64,000 bases of DNA from Nepenthes gracilis (taxonomy: Eukaryota > Streptophyta > Magnoliopsida > Caryophyllales > Nepenthaceae). This document shows positions 49,511 to 61,944 of this stretch, piece after piece. The notes under the pieces were generated by a model that worked only from the letters and a program-made list of their open reading frames with translations, searched no databases and was not told the DNA's origin. Both the position numbers and the translations under genes were made by a program. The stretch's first letter is position 1; every line of letters begins with the position of its first letter. Location of the stretch: assembly GCA_033239525.1 (NCBI GenBank), contig BSYO01000004.1, positions 24,156,037 to 24,220,036 on the forward strand, in the 5' to 3' direction.

Positions 49511-49984
49511 TACAATATGATTTAACTGTTATTATTTAAAAATATATATTATTTTTAACCAATTTTAAATATATTAAAAGATAAAAAATAATATTATAAA
49601 AAATTAAAAAAACTATTATCATATTTTTTAAAAAAAATTAAAAATTGCATTTGGCCCTTTAAAATTTTAATCCAAAGATACTCCTACAATGAAGCCCTTT
49701 AAAATATTATCTAATTTTCATCTTAATGTTTTTTTTTAATTCCATTATTTATTTTATATCATATAATTTTAGTTATTGTAATAATAATGGAGGTCTAAAT
49801 ATTGGACAACATCAACAAATTCTCATGCTTACGCGAATCAGGGTAGAGTCTTTTTTTTTTTTTATGTGATATTTAGTTTAAATTGTGATGTTGAAAATGA
49901 TGAAAGAGAAATAATTATATTTTGTTATATTACATAATTTTCAAAAAATATATAATTTTCATATATATATTTAAAATTAATAGG
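49511..49984. other. AT-rich intergenic DNA
   Basis: Long A/T runs, a T tract near 49851, no gene recognised. Confidence 0.5.
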
Positions 49985-50655
49985 TATAGTTGCTATTGGC
50001 TCGAGAAAAAACCCCATTGAAAGATTTGACTAATAAAAGAATGAGGCCCAATCAGCCCATATGGTCCAAAATTAGTAAATAAATTTGTCGGCCATATCCC
50101 AACGGTTTACTCATCGAAGAAAGACCGAACTAACTCTAACTGACCAAAGTAATTTTCTTCTCTTATTTAGATTCAACGGTCTCAATCGCTAATTGGAACC
50201 ACAAACTAAACAGTATTTTTTCCACCCGATGATTTTTTAAGTAGTTGGTAAAAAAAGTCAATTATCCACTAACTTTTATATAAACCCCTCATTTTCATTA
50301 GGAAAAGAGGACAATGCTTAACAAAATAAAAATTAACATAAAACAAACTTAAAACACTTTAAATGCACTCTCTCTTTCTCATCAAGACGTTTTCTGAAAA
50401 GTATATACCACAAATAAAAACCATTTTACAAGTATTTACACTTATATCCTCAATTTTCTTTCTTAAATAAATATATCAATTTAAGTGTCGAAAGATATAT
50501 TACGTAATAAGTCTCACAATTCTTTTAATCGTATTTTATTGTATTGCACAGGATTCACATAAAAAACGTATAGAGACCGGATCCGTATCAAATCCATCGA
50601 ATAGTTTTTGACTTCATAATTCGTATAACAATTTAAATTCAATAATACATTAAAA
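49985..50655 (+). mobile_element. Decayed Tat-type LTR fragment
   Basis: Sequence resembles the Tat LTRs with heavy C-to-T/G-to-A decay. Cues are GGCCCAATCAGCCCATATGG near 50045, a leader-like AGTGTCGAAAGATATATTACG near 50482, a CT-rich tract near 50370, and GCACAGGATTC plus ACCGGATCCGT near 50550-50590, in the same order as in the 3' LTR at 40560-40670. Ends are uncertain and no target duplication is visible. Confidence 0.6.
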
Positions 50656-50714
50656 TTTTTATTTATAATTTATATAGATTTGTCATATATTTTTACAGTT
50701 TCACATATTATTAT

Positions 50715-51540
50715 ATGTTATGAGAAAATGAAATATAAAATTCTAGCTACATAAAATATATTTGAAGTCCTTATAATTCTTATTTATATAATTTTTCTCT
50801 GTTAGCTTTGATGGGTCCTGGAACCCAAGGCCCGAAATCGCAGAGGCAGGCCCAAAGAGTCACGCGAGAATGTTGGACCAAAAGGCCCACAAGCCCGATC
50901 AAATCCAAATGGCTAACTCGTTTCCGAGCGCCCGCAACCCGAACTGACACTTTGCACTCCATTCGGCGACGGGACCACCGGAAAAAGCCAAAATGACCTG
51001 GGCCTGAGTTCGAGATAGTTCATGCGCGAATAAGATGCCGCCACGAATGACCAACAACGATCGTGCATCCTACGCGCTGCCCAGCCAGATACAGACCGCG
51101 ATGACGCTGTCCTATCATAAGCCGCACCTCTGGGCACAATAGTGGCGCTGCAGTGCAACCCGACACGCCAGCCACGTGTCGCCTCTTACTGTGATTACGG
51201 TCCTTATAAATACCTCTATTTTAGCAAGAATGTAAAAACGATCTTGATTACGGATCCATTTACTCACGCCGAGCAAAAACCTCCGGAGAAAAACAAAGGC
51301 ATGAGAGAAAGAGAAATTTTCGCAGGTGTTTTAATTTTCCTTACGTGAAATACCGGTTTAAAGCTTCCTTGTATCCATCAGATATTCTCTTTACTATAAC
51401 ACAGATTTCTATATATTATGAGACCCCTCAAATGAAATTTAAAACAAAGCGCCCTCCCACCGTCTGGCTACATAAAATCGATTTTATTTTGAAGTCCTTA
51501 TAATTCTTATTTTTAAAAAGCCTTTTCTCTTCGACGTTTC
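50715..51540. repeat. Imperfect direct repeats flanking the GC-rich insert
   Basis: The segment GCTACATAAAAT...TTGAAGTCCTTATAATTCTTATTT occurs at about 50748-50785 and again at about 51469-51513. Weaker matching upstream (TTATGAGA...AATGAAAT) starts near 50720 and 51417. The insert at 50809 lies between the copies. Confidence 0.75.
50809..51400 (+). mobile_element. GC-rich LTR-like insert, 3' end unclear
   Basis: Begins TGATGGGTCCTGGAACCC, like the Tat LTR start, and has a TATA-like box (TTATAAATACC, about 51205). The composition contrasts sharply with flanks of nearly pure A/T. The expected GATGCATCA terminus is missing; CATCA at about 51395-51399 may be a remnant. No target duplication found. 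Confidence 0.6.
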
Positions 51541-52820
51541 ACCGAACTTAATAAAAATTTAAAATCACTTTATGTTTTAATATTTTATCCTATTTATATA
51601 TTAAAATAGAGAAATAAGTTGGAGATTGATTGTAAATATATATATATAAACAATCAGATAAATAATATTTCTCCTTGAAAATATGAAAACCCAAAATCGT
51701 CTTTGTAACTAAGAGACATAGATTTAATTTTGCATCTCGTTTTTTTAATAAATAGTTTATTAAACAAAAATAAAAACTCTATGGAAATGATTATTATTTT
51801 TTCCTAAAAGTTAATTAATTTTTTTATAATTTATCTTAAGTTTTTTTATTTTACATTTTCCCACCAATATTTTGAAAATAGAAAAAAATTCATTTTTCAT
51901 GATTTTAAAATAAAAATTACCCCGATTTTTATTAATTTTTTGAAAACTTATAACAAAATAAATAATAATATATAATTATTATTATTATTGAGAAAAAAGA
52001 AAACTTTAAATGTAAATTAGGAAATGGGAGTTGTCATACTATTCATAGACTATTAAAAAAAAACTAACGCTTGTATCTTTTTAATATAAAAATACAAGTC
52101 CTTTTATCTAAAATTATATATTTTTAGAGATATATTATTTATAAATAGTCATATATTTTTATTTTATTATATATATTATTTTATAAATAATCATATATTT
52201 TTATTTTCTCACACAGGAAAAATAAATTAAATATACTTTACTATTTTAAATCATTATAGTTAAATTGTAAATTATAGATAATTAATAAAAATCTAAATTC
52301 TAATTATTATTGTCAGTATTATCTAAATATAGAGATCAATTAAAAATTATTTTAATATAATTTTTACAAAATTATTAGTAAAGTTGTATATTTTTACAAA
52401 CTGTAAAATTATTAGTAATTTTTACGGACCGTAAAATTGTATGTTCTAATTCCAAATATAAAGTTGTATATTTGGAATTCGGCGTTACTTCAACTTATTT
52501 GCCATGTTAATTTTTAATCATCTTTGACTTAGTTATGGATGAATTTTGATATATATTTTATATGAGGTTGTTCGATAAATATTATTTATAGATGGTATTA
52601 TTTTAATAAAAAAATAAAAAAGAATAGAATTTTAGTTAGTCTGTTGGATTGGAACACGTGAACATAAAGTGCTTTCAATGAGTAGAAGTAGAATTGATAC
52701 CTAAAAATATAATATTAGTAATTATATATGGACTAATGAATAAATTAATATCAATAATCAATATATTCCTAATCCAAAATTAGATCCATAATTTAATGAA
52801 TTTGAGATATAGTTAATAAT
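51541..52820. other. AT-rich intergenic DNA
   Basis: No gene. A/T runs throughout; a short local repetition of ATCATATATTTTTATTTT near 52150-52205. Confidence 0.5.
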
Positions 52821-52821
52821 G

Positions 52822-53566
52822 TGATATATATATATATATACATCTATAAATCCAGATTGTCAGACGAATTAAAAAGTTTCATTACTCGAGTGTCTAATTA
52901 AAAACGGATCTATCTTTTGTTACTTTTGAAATTAGATCATATACATCACAATAAAATGAATACAAGGTAAAAAAAATAAGAGACTTGCTTTTTGGTATGC
53001 CATTCAATACTTAAGTTAATAATCTTTCTGTTATAGAGATAAAGATAATAAAAAATAAATACGTAAATGCAAGCAGTAGGAGATTAAATGTTTGTTGGAG
53101 GATTGTATTCCATTAGATGTGCTCGAATGGATGAATGGTTTTAAAAATGTATTGTCGATTTGTTTATCTGAATATCCGTCCGTCTAAATATTCGTTCCAA
53201 TGTCCCCTTCTCTATAGGGGTAATATTGTTTTTATAGTAAGGGGCGTCATTTGATTGGCGAACCCTTAATTTAATATATGAGCGTTAAATCTCTACAATT
53301 ATAGGGAGAGTCACTTGTATAACTACTACCTGCATTTAGTGGTCAGGCTATATAGTTTCTACATGTTGAATTGATACGGTAATTATCTATAATAATCTAT
53401 TAATATTCATTTATTATTGGACGGTTTGGATTTCATATCTTAGATCAACCGTTGCGCCTTTTGCTTATTGAGTGCAAAGTGTTTCATAATAGGCCATTGG
53501 TACTTAGGCGTTTTCTCCTTCTACGTAGTGGATTTTGGGCCAACCTGTATATTATTATACCCATCA
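52822..53566 (-). mobile_element. Decayed Tat-type solo LTR, minus strand
   Basis: Read on the minus strand it begins TGATGGGTATAATAATATAC with TTGGCCCA soon after, as in the Tat LTR. Later ATTAACTTAAGTATTG and AAGTCTCTTATTTTTTTTACC mirror the downstream part of the Tat LTR. The far end is a TA microsatellite within GATG(TA)nTCA, seemingly an expanded GATGCATCA terminus. The flanks are not a clean duplication. Confidence 0.6.
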
Positions 53567-56146
53567 ATATATATGATTAATATAGGGTGACTATAATGGC
53601 AAAATGACATTAAGTTTATTATTCAAATATACCTATAAAATTAAATGATTTCTAAAAAAACTATTTTATCTACTATATTTTATTGATAAAATATTAAACA
53701 ATCAATAATTATATGTATAAAATTTTAAGTCATAAGAAAGACGATGCTATTAGATTAATGAAGTCACAATAAAAAATAAAATAAAAAATACATAAAAAAT
53801 TTTACTATGCAAAAAAAGATGAATGAATGATATTTTAAAAAAAGTAGATATGAGAAAATATAAATTTATTATGATTAAAAAAAATAAAAAAGAAATAAAC
53901 ATAGAAAAATGTGAAGTAAACGTGAAATTAAAAAAAAAAACAATTGAAGAAAATTTTGATCCAAACGCAGTTGATTTTTACACAGGATCAGTTATTAATT
54001 AACGTATTTTTTAAAAAAATTTAATATATAGTTTCTAATTTGTTAATTAGGTAATTTTAAATGGTATTTAACTAGAATCTTTATATATTTTTTCTTCTTT
54101 AGTATAATACATATTACTTACAGAGTTTTTAAAGTAATTGAACCCATTTTTCGAATTATATGCAAAGTAACAACTTATGAGGATGTCTTTTTTGAATTTA
54201 CACAATTCAAATGTTGTGAAAAAGAAGGTTAAAAGATTAAATATATAAAGGATAAAACTGAAATAATTTATTATAATTAAAAACACACAATTCAAGTAAA
54301 TACTTGAAAATATTAAAACATTATTGTAGAATTAAAAAAAAAATGTTGCATGCAGATACATGACTAATATAATTGGCAAACACATGAGAATCATCACCGG
54401 TACAAAAAGGATGAACATTAGTTGAAAATATTTTATAAGATATTATCGATGTGTTAAATGTCATGTAATTATAACAAATAGATGTGAAAACACACAAAAA
54501 AAAAAATGTAATCGAACAAACGAACAATACGGTGGATGTATGAGACAAAACCCGATTGACATTTGTATCAAAATCATTTACAGTATGAGACGAGGTGTAG
54601 AGGCAGAACCTGCCAAAATTATTGATACGATAGTCATGAGGTTTCAAAAAGTCTTACCCTTTTTAACATCCCTTATATTGTTAGCCTTCTTTTTGTCACA
54701 ATCAAAGATACTTAAATTTCAAATGAATTTGGCATTCTTAAATTTAAGTAGGAGATTTCAAATATAAAAAATTGAAAAAGATACTTAAATTTCAAATGAA
54801 TTTGGCATTCTTAAATTTAAGTAGGAGATTTCAAATATAAAAAATTGAAGTGTTAATAAATTAAAGAAATATCTTATAGTAAGTTACTTTATATTCCTCA
54901 ATATGCTTGTTGAATTCTTTCATGTCTCCTTATTTACTTTGATGGGTTTGGATTTTGTCCCAATAATAATAAGTTAAAGTCTACAACCAATGAAAAACAA
55001 ATATTTGTTGGGCCCATATATTATAATAGTACTATCGAGAATAAATTCAATTAAGAAAGACAACTAATATCATTTAAGAAAAATATTGTTAGAAAATAAT
55101 AATGTCAACCGTACGATAATAATTAGTACAAAATAATTGAAAAAAGTCGCCAAAAAGGCATAAAAAATGACAAAAAATATATTAAAAAGTCACCGAAGGA
55201 TATTGAAAATTGTCAGTAAATCGTTAAAAAATTCATCAAAAAATGTTAAAAAAATTGCTGAAAAGATGTCAGAGGTTAGTAGTGAGTGGTTGGTGGCGAT
55301 TGGCGACAGCCGGTGGCTAATGGCACGTAAGTGAAAAGTGAGGGTTGGGCCAATAGAGTCAGGTTGCAATTATTATCTAATTGAGCTTAGAGTTGGAGTT
55401 AGATGACAAGTTTAGACCTTATATCCAATTAAACATATTGTTTAGAGTTCGCTGAAGTGATGCGTTTTGTTAGGTGAGATCATCAAAATGCTGCATTTCA
55501 AATTCAATGAGAATATCATAGAACATGCAAAAGAGCGCATTTGTCTAAAGTGGCTCAAAACTTATCATTTGAGTCTCTTTCTTCCCAAACAATCTTCCGC
55601 AATCGACAATGAACTTGGGGAACAGTGATAAAATGGTCAATAGGCTTGCCATGACTGGTGAATGATCTGCTTAGAACAACTATGGATCGGGTAGATTTGA
55701 TATTAGTGATGACGAACAATTGTCGGCATTGAAGAGAAATTTTAGATCTAGTACTAATGATGATGGAACTTCTTAAGATGTTATTGTCTCTCCTAGTCAA
55801 CTCGGCTAAAGACTTGGTCGGCGGCAATTAGGAGAGATGGTGTTTGGTCAGTGACAATAAAAAGAAGTGACGGTAGGAAAAAATAGGTGAGTGGTAAAAA
55901 ATTGAGTATGTTTGATAAATCTAACACTGACACCAATAGAAGCTCTTCATATTTCTATACTTACATCCAAGCGACATCACATTGTTACCTAAGAAAATAG
56001 CTTAATGCAATTTCAAACATAACATGATAATGTGATTTTGAATTAAAATTCAAATATAATAAAATATAATACAAACCCAATAAAATTTCAAAATGACATA
56101 TTTAAGAACAAATTATTAATTTTTCATGTAAAATTTAATTACATAT
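53567..56146. other. AT-rich intergenic DNA
   Basis: No gene recognised. It contains a 73-bp tandem duplication (54704-54849), listed separately. A slightly GC-richer patch near 55260-55900 has open minus-strand frames but no domain I recognise. Confidence 0.45.
54704..54849. repeat. Perfect 73-bp tandem duplication
   Basis: Two copies (54704-54776 and 54777-54849) of a segment starting AAAGATACTTAAATTTC. They are identical by eye, implying a recent event in otherwise degenerate DNA. Confidence 0.92.
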
Positions 56147-58459
56147 TGTAAGGTACGAAATTTTCAATTATTATAATTATCATTAATTAAATTAATATAA
56201 TTAAAATTAAATTTAAAAAATGTAAAAAATTGGGTTAAAGAATCAAATTAGGTTGGCTGAATTTGAGTTTAATGCATGCCCAAATCTAGGTTTGAGTCAG
56301 AGTAGGCCTAATGCATACTCAAGTCCAGAAAACAATGATTCTGTGCATGAAGAGCGCCCAAGCTGCACTTGAGTGCGGATGCTAGAACTGTAGTGCCTGA
56401 AGTGTGTTGGAGTGGCGCTCGAGCGCCACTTGGTTTTAAATGAGGACCTTGCTCTCATTTTCGTCATTTTTTGCTACGATTTTCAAAGCTAAAGAGAGGA
56501 AGCCAATAAACGTGAATTTGGAGATGATTCAAGTTAGGATTTGAGTAAATTCAAATCAAGGTAAGTACAATCTAAACTCCTTTCCTTGTTACTGTTTTTT
56601 GTCAATTCTTTCGAGCATTTTTGTTGAAACACTCATCTAGACTATAATTTCAAAATTGTTATGTCTATAAGAAATATGCATGTAAATTTTTTATGATTTT
56701 GTGTCCTTTCATGCAAAAATTCTGTTTATGTGCATATACATGCACACATGTCCTAAACTTTGTTATTCAATTGCGTGCGTGTCTTTAATTATAAATTTAA
56801 TATTCTTATATGTGATAAATTTCGTTACTCGTGCTATAGTATGTTCTAGGCTTATAATATAAGCTGCACGTTTTGACAATTTAAATAATTAAGCCCTACA
56901 TGTAAAGTATTAAAGCTAATCAAGCAAAAATTACCATATTTGTTGATTTTTGCTATATTTTTTGAATTTTTGCTCAAATTTATGGTTTAAATTCGTACTG
57001 TAAATTATAAAGGCCTAATTTATGAAGCATATGTCTTATGAAAGCTGGAAAATATATAGGTTGGCATTTAAAATTCAAAATTTTAAATTATATGTTGAAT
57101 ATGCACATCATGCTGAATTTTCTACAATAAGTACTAAATTTTGAGTTTTTAAAATTTTAAACTTTCAAAATCATATTTCTACTGAGATATAAGTATGAAA
57201 ATTATGAATCAAGGAAGGCAATTCTATAATATGCTAAGAAGTATGATTATATTCTCTAATAGTGAAAAGGTTAAGAACCAAGATAGTGTAGAAATTTCAC
57301 AAGAACTAAAAAATTAGGCTAATGATTGTTTCAACGGGTTGTATTTTTGGTATACATTAATATATTATAGTGATATATCAACTTCCAACCCTATGTAATT
57401 CTAGGGTTAAGAAGCAACGTCAAACCTTGTTTATAGAATAATATGTAGACGACTCACTTTTGAGTCTCGAATATAAGTATATACCCTTTAGTTATATGAG
57501 AATATACAATTCGGTCTTTGATTATCTGCTTCTTTAATTGGTAAGGCTTACCGACCCTAGTCCCTAAAAAAATAAGATTTAAGTTTGATTTCATGACTAA
57601 TAATGAGATAAGAAATTTGAAAATGTATCATCTAAGTTTTCATTATAATTTTATGCCTTTGCACACAATTACAAATCCGATTACTTTCATTATGTATTTA
57701 AGTTTAATGTATACATATCTTTTATATAAATTGTGTATTACTAAGTATTTGACTCACTTTTTTACTATTTACTAACTTTTTAGATGAGATACATAAATAT
57801 TTGCCAGATAAGTAGGAGTGAATGTTAAGAAACTTTAATTTATGTTTTATGAATGATTTCTATTGGTTTATATTTTTAAGTAATATTAATATATCTACTA
57901 GCTATAATGTAGTTAATTTCAGTTTTAGGCTGCGATTTGTGATGTGATTTGGCATTCGAAAAATATTAGGCGGCCTAAGGTGTTGCAATACATTGTTTGG
58001 TGTTCATTTGTATGCCATGTTACCATTGGACAACTTTTGTATGTGTTTGGACTATGGTATATGGTTGTAAAAAAATTTGATTTCTAAATCAACAAATCGA
58101 TGATATGATACTGATTGATGATATAAAAAATTATAAATTCATTCGATTGACCTTATAAAGAATTTAGCTTCTTACATTTTTATCATTGTGTTATTTTCAG
58201 TTTTGGCAGACATTTTTTCTTAATATGGTCCGATGTCATTGTGTATTTGGGTCAATATCGGTGCCGCCATTGTCATGGCAAGGCTTTTGAGTCCTGCAAA
58301 TATCAACTTGTTATATATTTATTTTTAATCGATCATGGTTTTGACGTGATTTCACGTTTGATTAGACAAGTGAATATATTATCATTCCATTTGATAATTA
58401 AAGAGATAATTGATTATAATTAAGATAAATGGCGGGATTTAGGATGTGGCCTGTCACAC
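56147..58459 (+). mobile_element. Probable decayed chromovirus-type long LTR(s)
   Basis: Starts TGTAAGGTACGAAATTTT, like the common plant gypsy LTR start TGTAAG...CGAAATTT. Two candidate LTR ends follow: AAGGTGTTGCA at 57987 and GGCGGGATTTAGGATGTGG...TGTCACA near 58458, similar to typical GGCGGGATTT...GTGTTACA ends. It includes a transcribed-looking GC patch at 56330-56580. No target duplication was found, so extent and nesting are uncertain. Confidence 0.5.
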
Positions 58460-60780
58460 ATATATTCTTATGTGATATAAATTATTGGTATAAACTCGAC
58501 TTGTAAGGTATGAATTCTAAATCAATATTTTAAATGATGATTAATTTAATTGAACTGATAAATTTTTAAAATTAATTAAGATTTTAATTAAAAATTAAAT
58601 ATCATTTCGATATAAATTGAGTGGCTCTTAATCTGCACATGACTCATACATGAGCATGTTTTATGTAGAATGTCTGCGCCTGAGGTATATATAAGTGGCA
58701 TACTTGCATATTTGGGATAAATATTGATATTTGAGGGTTTCTTATACAGGGTTAGAATCATGCCTCAACATTTATTCTGTGCCTCATCGATACTCATTTA
58801 TCAATTTTTTTGGTAAATATGTCATTTAATTTATTTTGACTCCTTTTTAACTGATTTTTTATATAAGAGAGAAAAAATAGAAAAGAGAGAGAGGAAAAAA
58901 AAGGAGAAAATTGATGTAACATTAATAACTCTTTTGCTTAAATGAAGTGAAGGAAAACACATTCAACTCCTTCATTTTTTATTGCTAATCTTTTTTGCAA
59001 AACATTGGTATTTCTTATTTTAAATAATTATACTTGTTTTAATTTTATACTTAAACTGTTTTAGAATTTTAGTATATGGAATCTTATTTTATTTCATGAA
59101 AAAATTTAAAAATATATGTTAAAAATTTACACAAATCATGTTTAACTACTAAAATTCTGTATAATACTCCTACATATTTTTAAATTTTTTATATATATTC
59201 TTACATATTATTGGCTTATACGAAAATATTTCTTTATATCTTTACTTTAAAATAAAATATTAAAAATTTCATAAACTATTTTTATTTTTTCAAAATGTTA
59301 TACAAATACGTTTACATATTTTAAAATTAAATATGAGAGTTTTCGTATGTCTATACTTTTTACTTTGCTATTCTACATAATACATATTTGAAGAAATATA
59401 AATAAAAATTCTATACTTATTTTGATGAATAAATTATTTTCTTTGATAGGATAAAAATAAAAATATATTCATATTTAAGTATAGTTTTTAAATTGACTAA
59501 GCATGGACCATTATATAAATTAATAAAATATATTTAAATATATTCTAGTCTATTATTAGTAAATTAAAAGTTAAACTTATCATACACGGGTTAGAAAAAA
59601 GTAATATTTCAGTCTTAACTATAGGAATTATATATAGTCAACTCATCCACAAATTGTAAATAGTAGTTGTTGTATTTGATTATGTAAAAATAATTTTAAT
59701 TTTAATTTTGTATATTATTGATGAGGTTATTATCAGTCATTTGTCCTTTACATGTTAATATAATTTTTGGCATGATTCATATGCCTGCACAGTTTTAGTT
59801 TGTTGATCATGAGTATACCGATATGGTATGATTTATTAAAAAATAGGTATTGTTGTCTTTTTAAAGTTTTCAATTATATTATAATTCTAACATATTTTAT
59901 TCTGTGTATATAAATATATAAAAAATATATATCTTATTAAATATTGGGCTCATTATTGCTACTATTTTTTACGAATATTTCACATTAAAAGGTTTAAATT
60001 AACTTATAGGATATCAAAATTTGAGAAAACTGCTCGGATTTAGTTTTTTGGGTGTTGAAAATAATTTAAATGTTTGAATGTTTTGTTGAATTGAAATTTA
60101 AGCTTTTAGTTGTTAGACTTGGTTATTTCAATTTATAGGTGTATTTGGCTAATAATGATGATAAAAATATATAAATTTAAATAATATTTTCAGTTAAATT
60201 TAATTTTGATATATTTTTTCAATTGAGATACTTTTTATTATATATGATTTGAGATCAATTAATTATTAATATTTAGCCACTTTCGAGTATAACTGTTAGA
60301 TCATATAGTTTGATTATTATAGTATTATTATTTGAATTATTTAATGACATTTTATATAATTTGGTGTCTTTGTGTTAATTTAGATTTAAGTTAATAAAAT
60401 AATTAATTATTTTTTAGATTTAAATCTAAAATTTTAATAAAATAATCTTAAATTAATGAATAAAATAATTTGGATATTTTAGATTGTGGTGCAAGGACTT
60501 GACATGACTTATTAGCGTGAAGTAAAATCCTTAACTTATGCTTTTCAACCCAAATGATCATATTTTTTATGAACATCATAATTAATTAATTATTTATATT
60601 TTCATATAAACTGTATAAATCCAAACTATGAACACTTTTGAAAGTTCGTTTTCCAAACGTCATTGTTTTAATTTTAATTTTATATGTTCTTAATGAAAAT
60701 GATTAGTTTAAGGTAATTATATTTGATATGGAAAACTAAAAATAAATATTTATAATTAACCGATTTTCCATTATTGACAA
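58460..60780. other. AT-rich intergenic DNA upstream of RPN5
   Basis: No gene recognised. The composition shifts to GC-richer at about 60785, where the RPN5 leader begins. Confidence 0.5.
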
Positions 60781-60784
60781 AAAA

Positions 60785-60938
60785 ACGAAGAAACTATCCC
60801 CCGCAGCAGTGTCTTCTCTCTCTCGGTGAGAGCTTTCGGTGTCAGCGCTTCTGAGAGCTTTCGTTATTTTAGGGTTTCAGAGCTGTTGCAGCTATCATCC
60901 TTGAACCTTTTGGAACTCATCAATTTGAATCAAGCAGT
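60785..60938 (+). promoter_or_regulatory. 5' UTR of the RPN5-like gene
   Basis: A GC-rich leader with CTCTCTCT, a short GAGAGCTTTCG direct repeat (about 60827 and 60853) and TTAGGGTTT, typical of plant housekeeping leaders. The start codon at 60939-60941 follows. Confidence 0.6.
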
Positions 60939-61944
60939 ATGGTAAGTTCCACTCCATTCAATATATTTTCTTCATATTAAAATTATAGTGTATTGTTATT
61001 ATTGTTCTTCTTTTCAACCGTTTTCTTTTCCTTCAAATCTAAAGATACTTGCGAAAGATTATACCCAATTTGTGTTGGACTTAAAGTTTGCTTGGTTGTA
61101 TATTCGAAGTACATACCGGTTCGTGGATCGGCTTATTTGATGCCGGGTAAGGAAGATTTAAGGAAACCGAATCGAATTTAGTTATTTGCGATGGAGTTTA
61201 AGCGTTTGTTTTCATATGTAGCCTTTTCGTGTTAGTCAAGGGAAGCTTGACAAATTACTGTTCTTTTGGTTCAAGGATCTGTTGAACTCTCCTATTGCTT
61301 TACACTTTGTGATTTTAAAATTTGGCTACTGAAAATAGTTTAGCTGAAGTTTTATGATATCATGGAATCTGTTGATATTGTTGTTTAGGTCCATTTAGGA
61401 CTTCCTATTAGGATAAGATAATATTAGGGTTTGTTTGGAATTGTTTATTGAAATGTCCACATTCTTGTTATGAAGCAATCATATTTGCATGCCCTACCTT
61501 AAAAACCCAACGTAGAGTCTTACCTACCCCAATAAGAGGCTCCAACTTTTGAATTTATTAAAAGGATTACTAGCAGGGAATATTTGTAGATTTTGATGCT
61601 GATTCCTCCAGAAAATATGTCAACTCTTTCCCTTGTGTCGGAGTTGTTTTGGACAACGTGGAGCAATAAAGGGATTGGAATATGCTCCCTTCATTAGCAT
61701 TCTTCCAATGTACTTCATTTTGACCTTTTTTTTCTCTGATCTTTTGTCAGGAGAGCCAAGGCAATCTCGAGGCCCAAATAGAGGTGCTTTTGAACGTAGA
61801 GAAGCAAATGAGGCTTGCTGGAGATGTTGCTGGCACCAGAAAGGCTGTCTGCGACATTCTACAGTTGTGCTTTGAAGCTCGTGCTTGGAAGACGTTGAAT
61901 GATCAGATTGTTCTTTTATCAAGCGTCGAGGCCAACTAAAACAG
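60939..61944 (+). pseudogene. RPN5: 26S proteasome subunit RPN5 (PSMD12), 5' exons with frameshift
   Basis: Part of the proteasome lid, a PCI-domain scaffold subunit of about 440 residues. Exon 1 contributes only ATG (60939-60941) before a GTAAGT donor. Exon 2 is 61751-61944 and encodes [40 protein letters not shown] and [16 protein letters not shown], very close to plant RPN5. After LLS the frame breaks: one A is missing at about 61921-61922 relative to the expected SKRRGQLKQ, giving a stop at 61937-61939. With one more base the exon would be 195 nt and would end in phase at the donor GTACC. No further exon is seen before 64000, so the rest lies in or beyond a long intron. It is either a true pseudogene allele, a partial copy, or an assembly/base-call error. 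The gene identity is secure. Confidence 0.87.

Noticed and set aside
55555..55827. 90-codon minus-strand open frame
   Set aside because: No domain, no codon-use contrast with surroundings and no splice partners.
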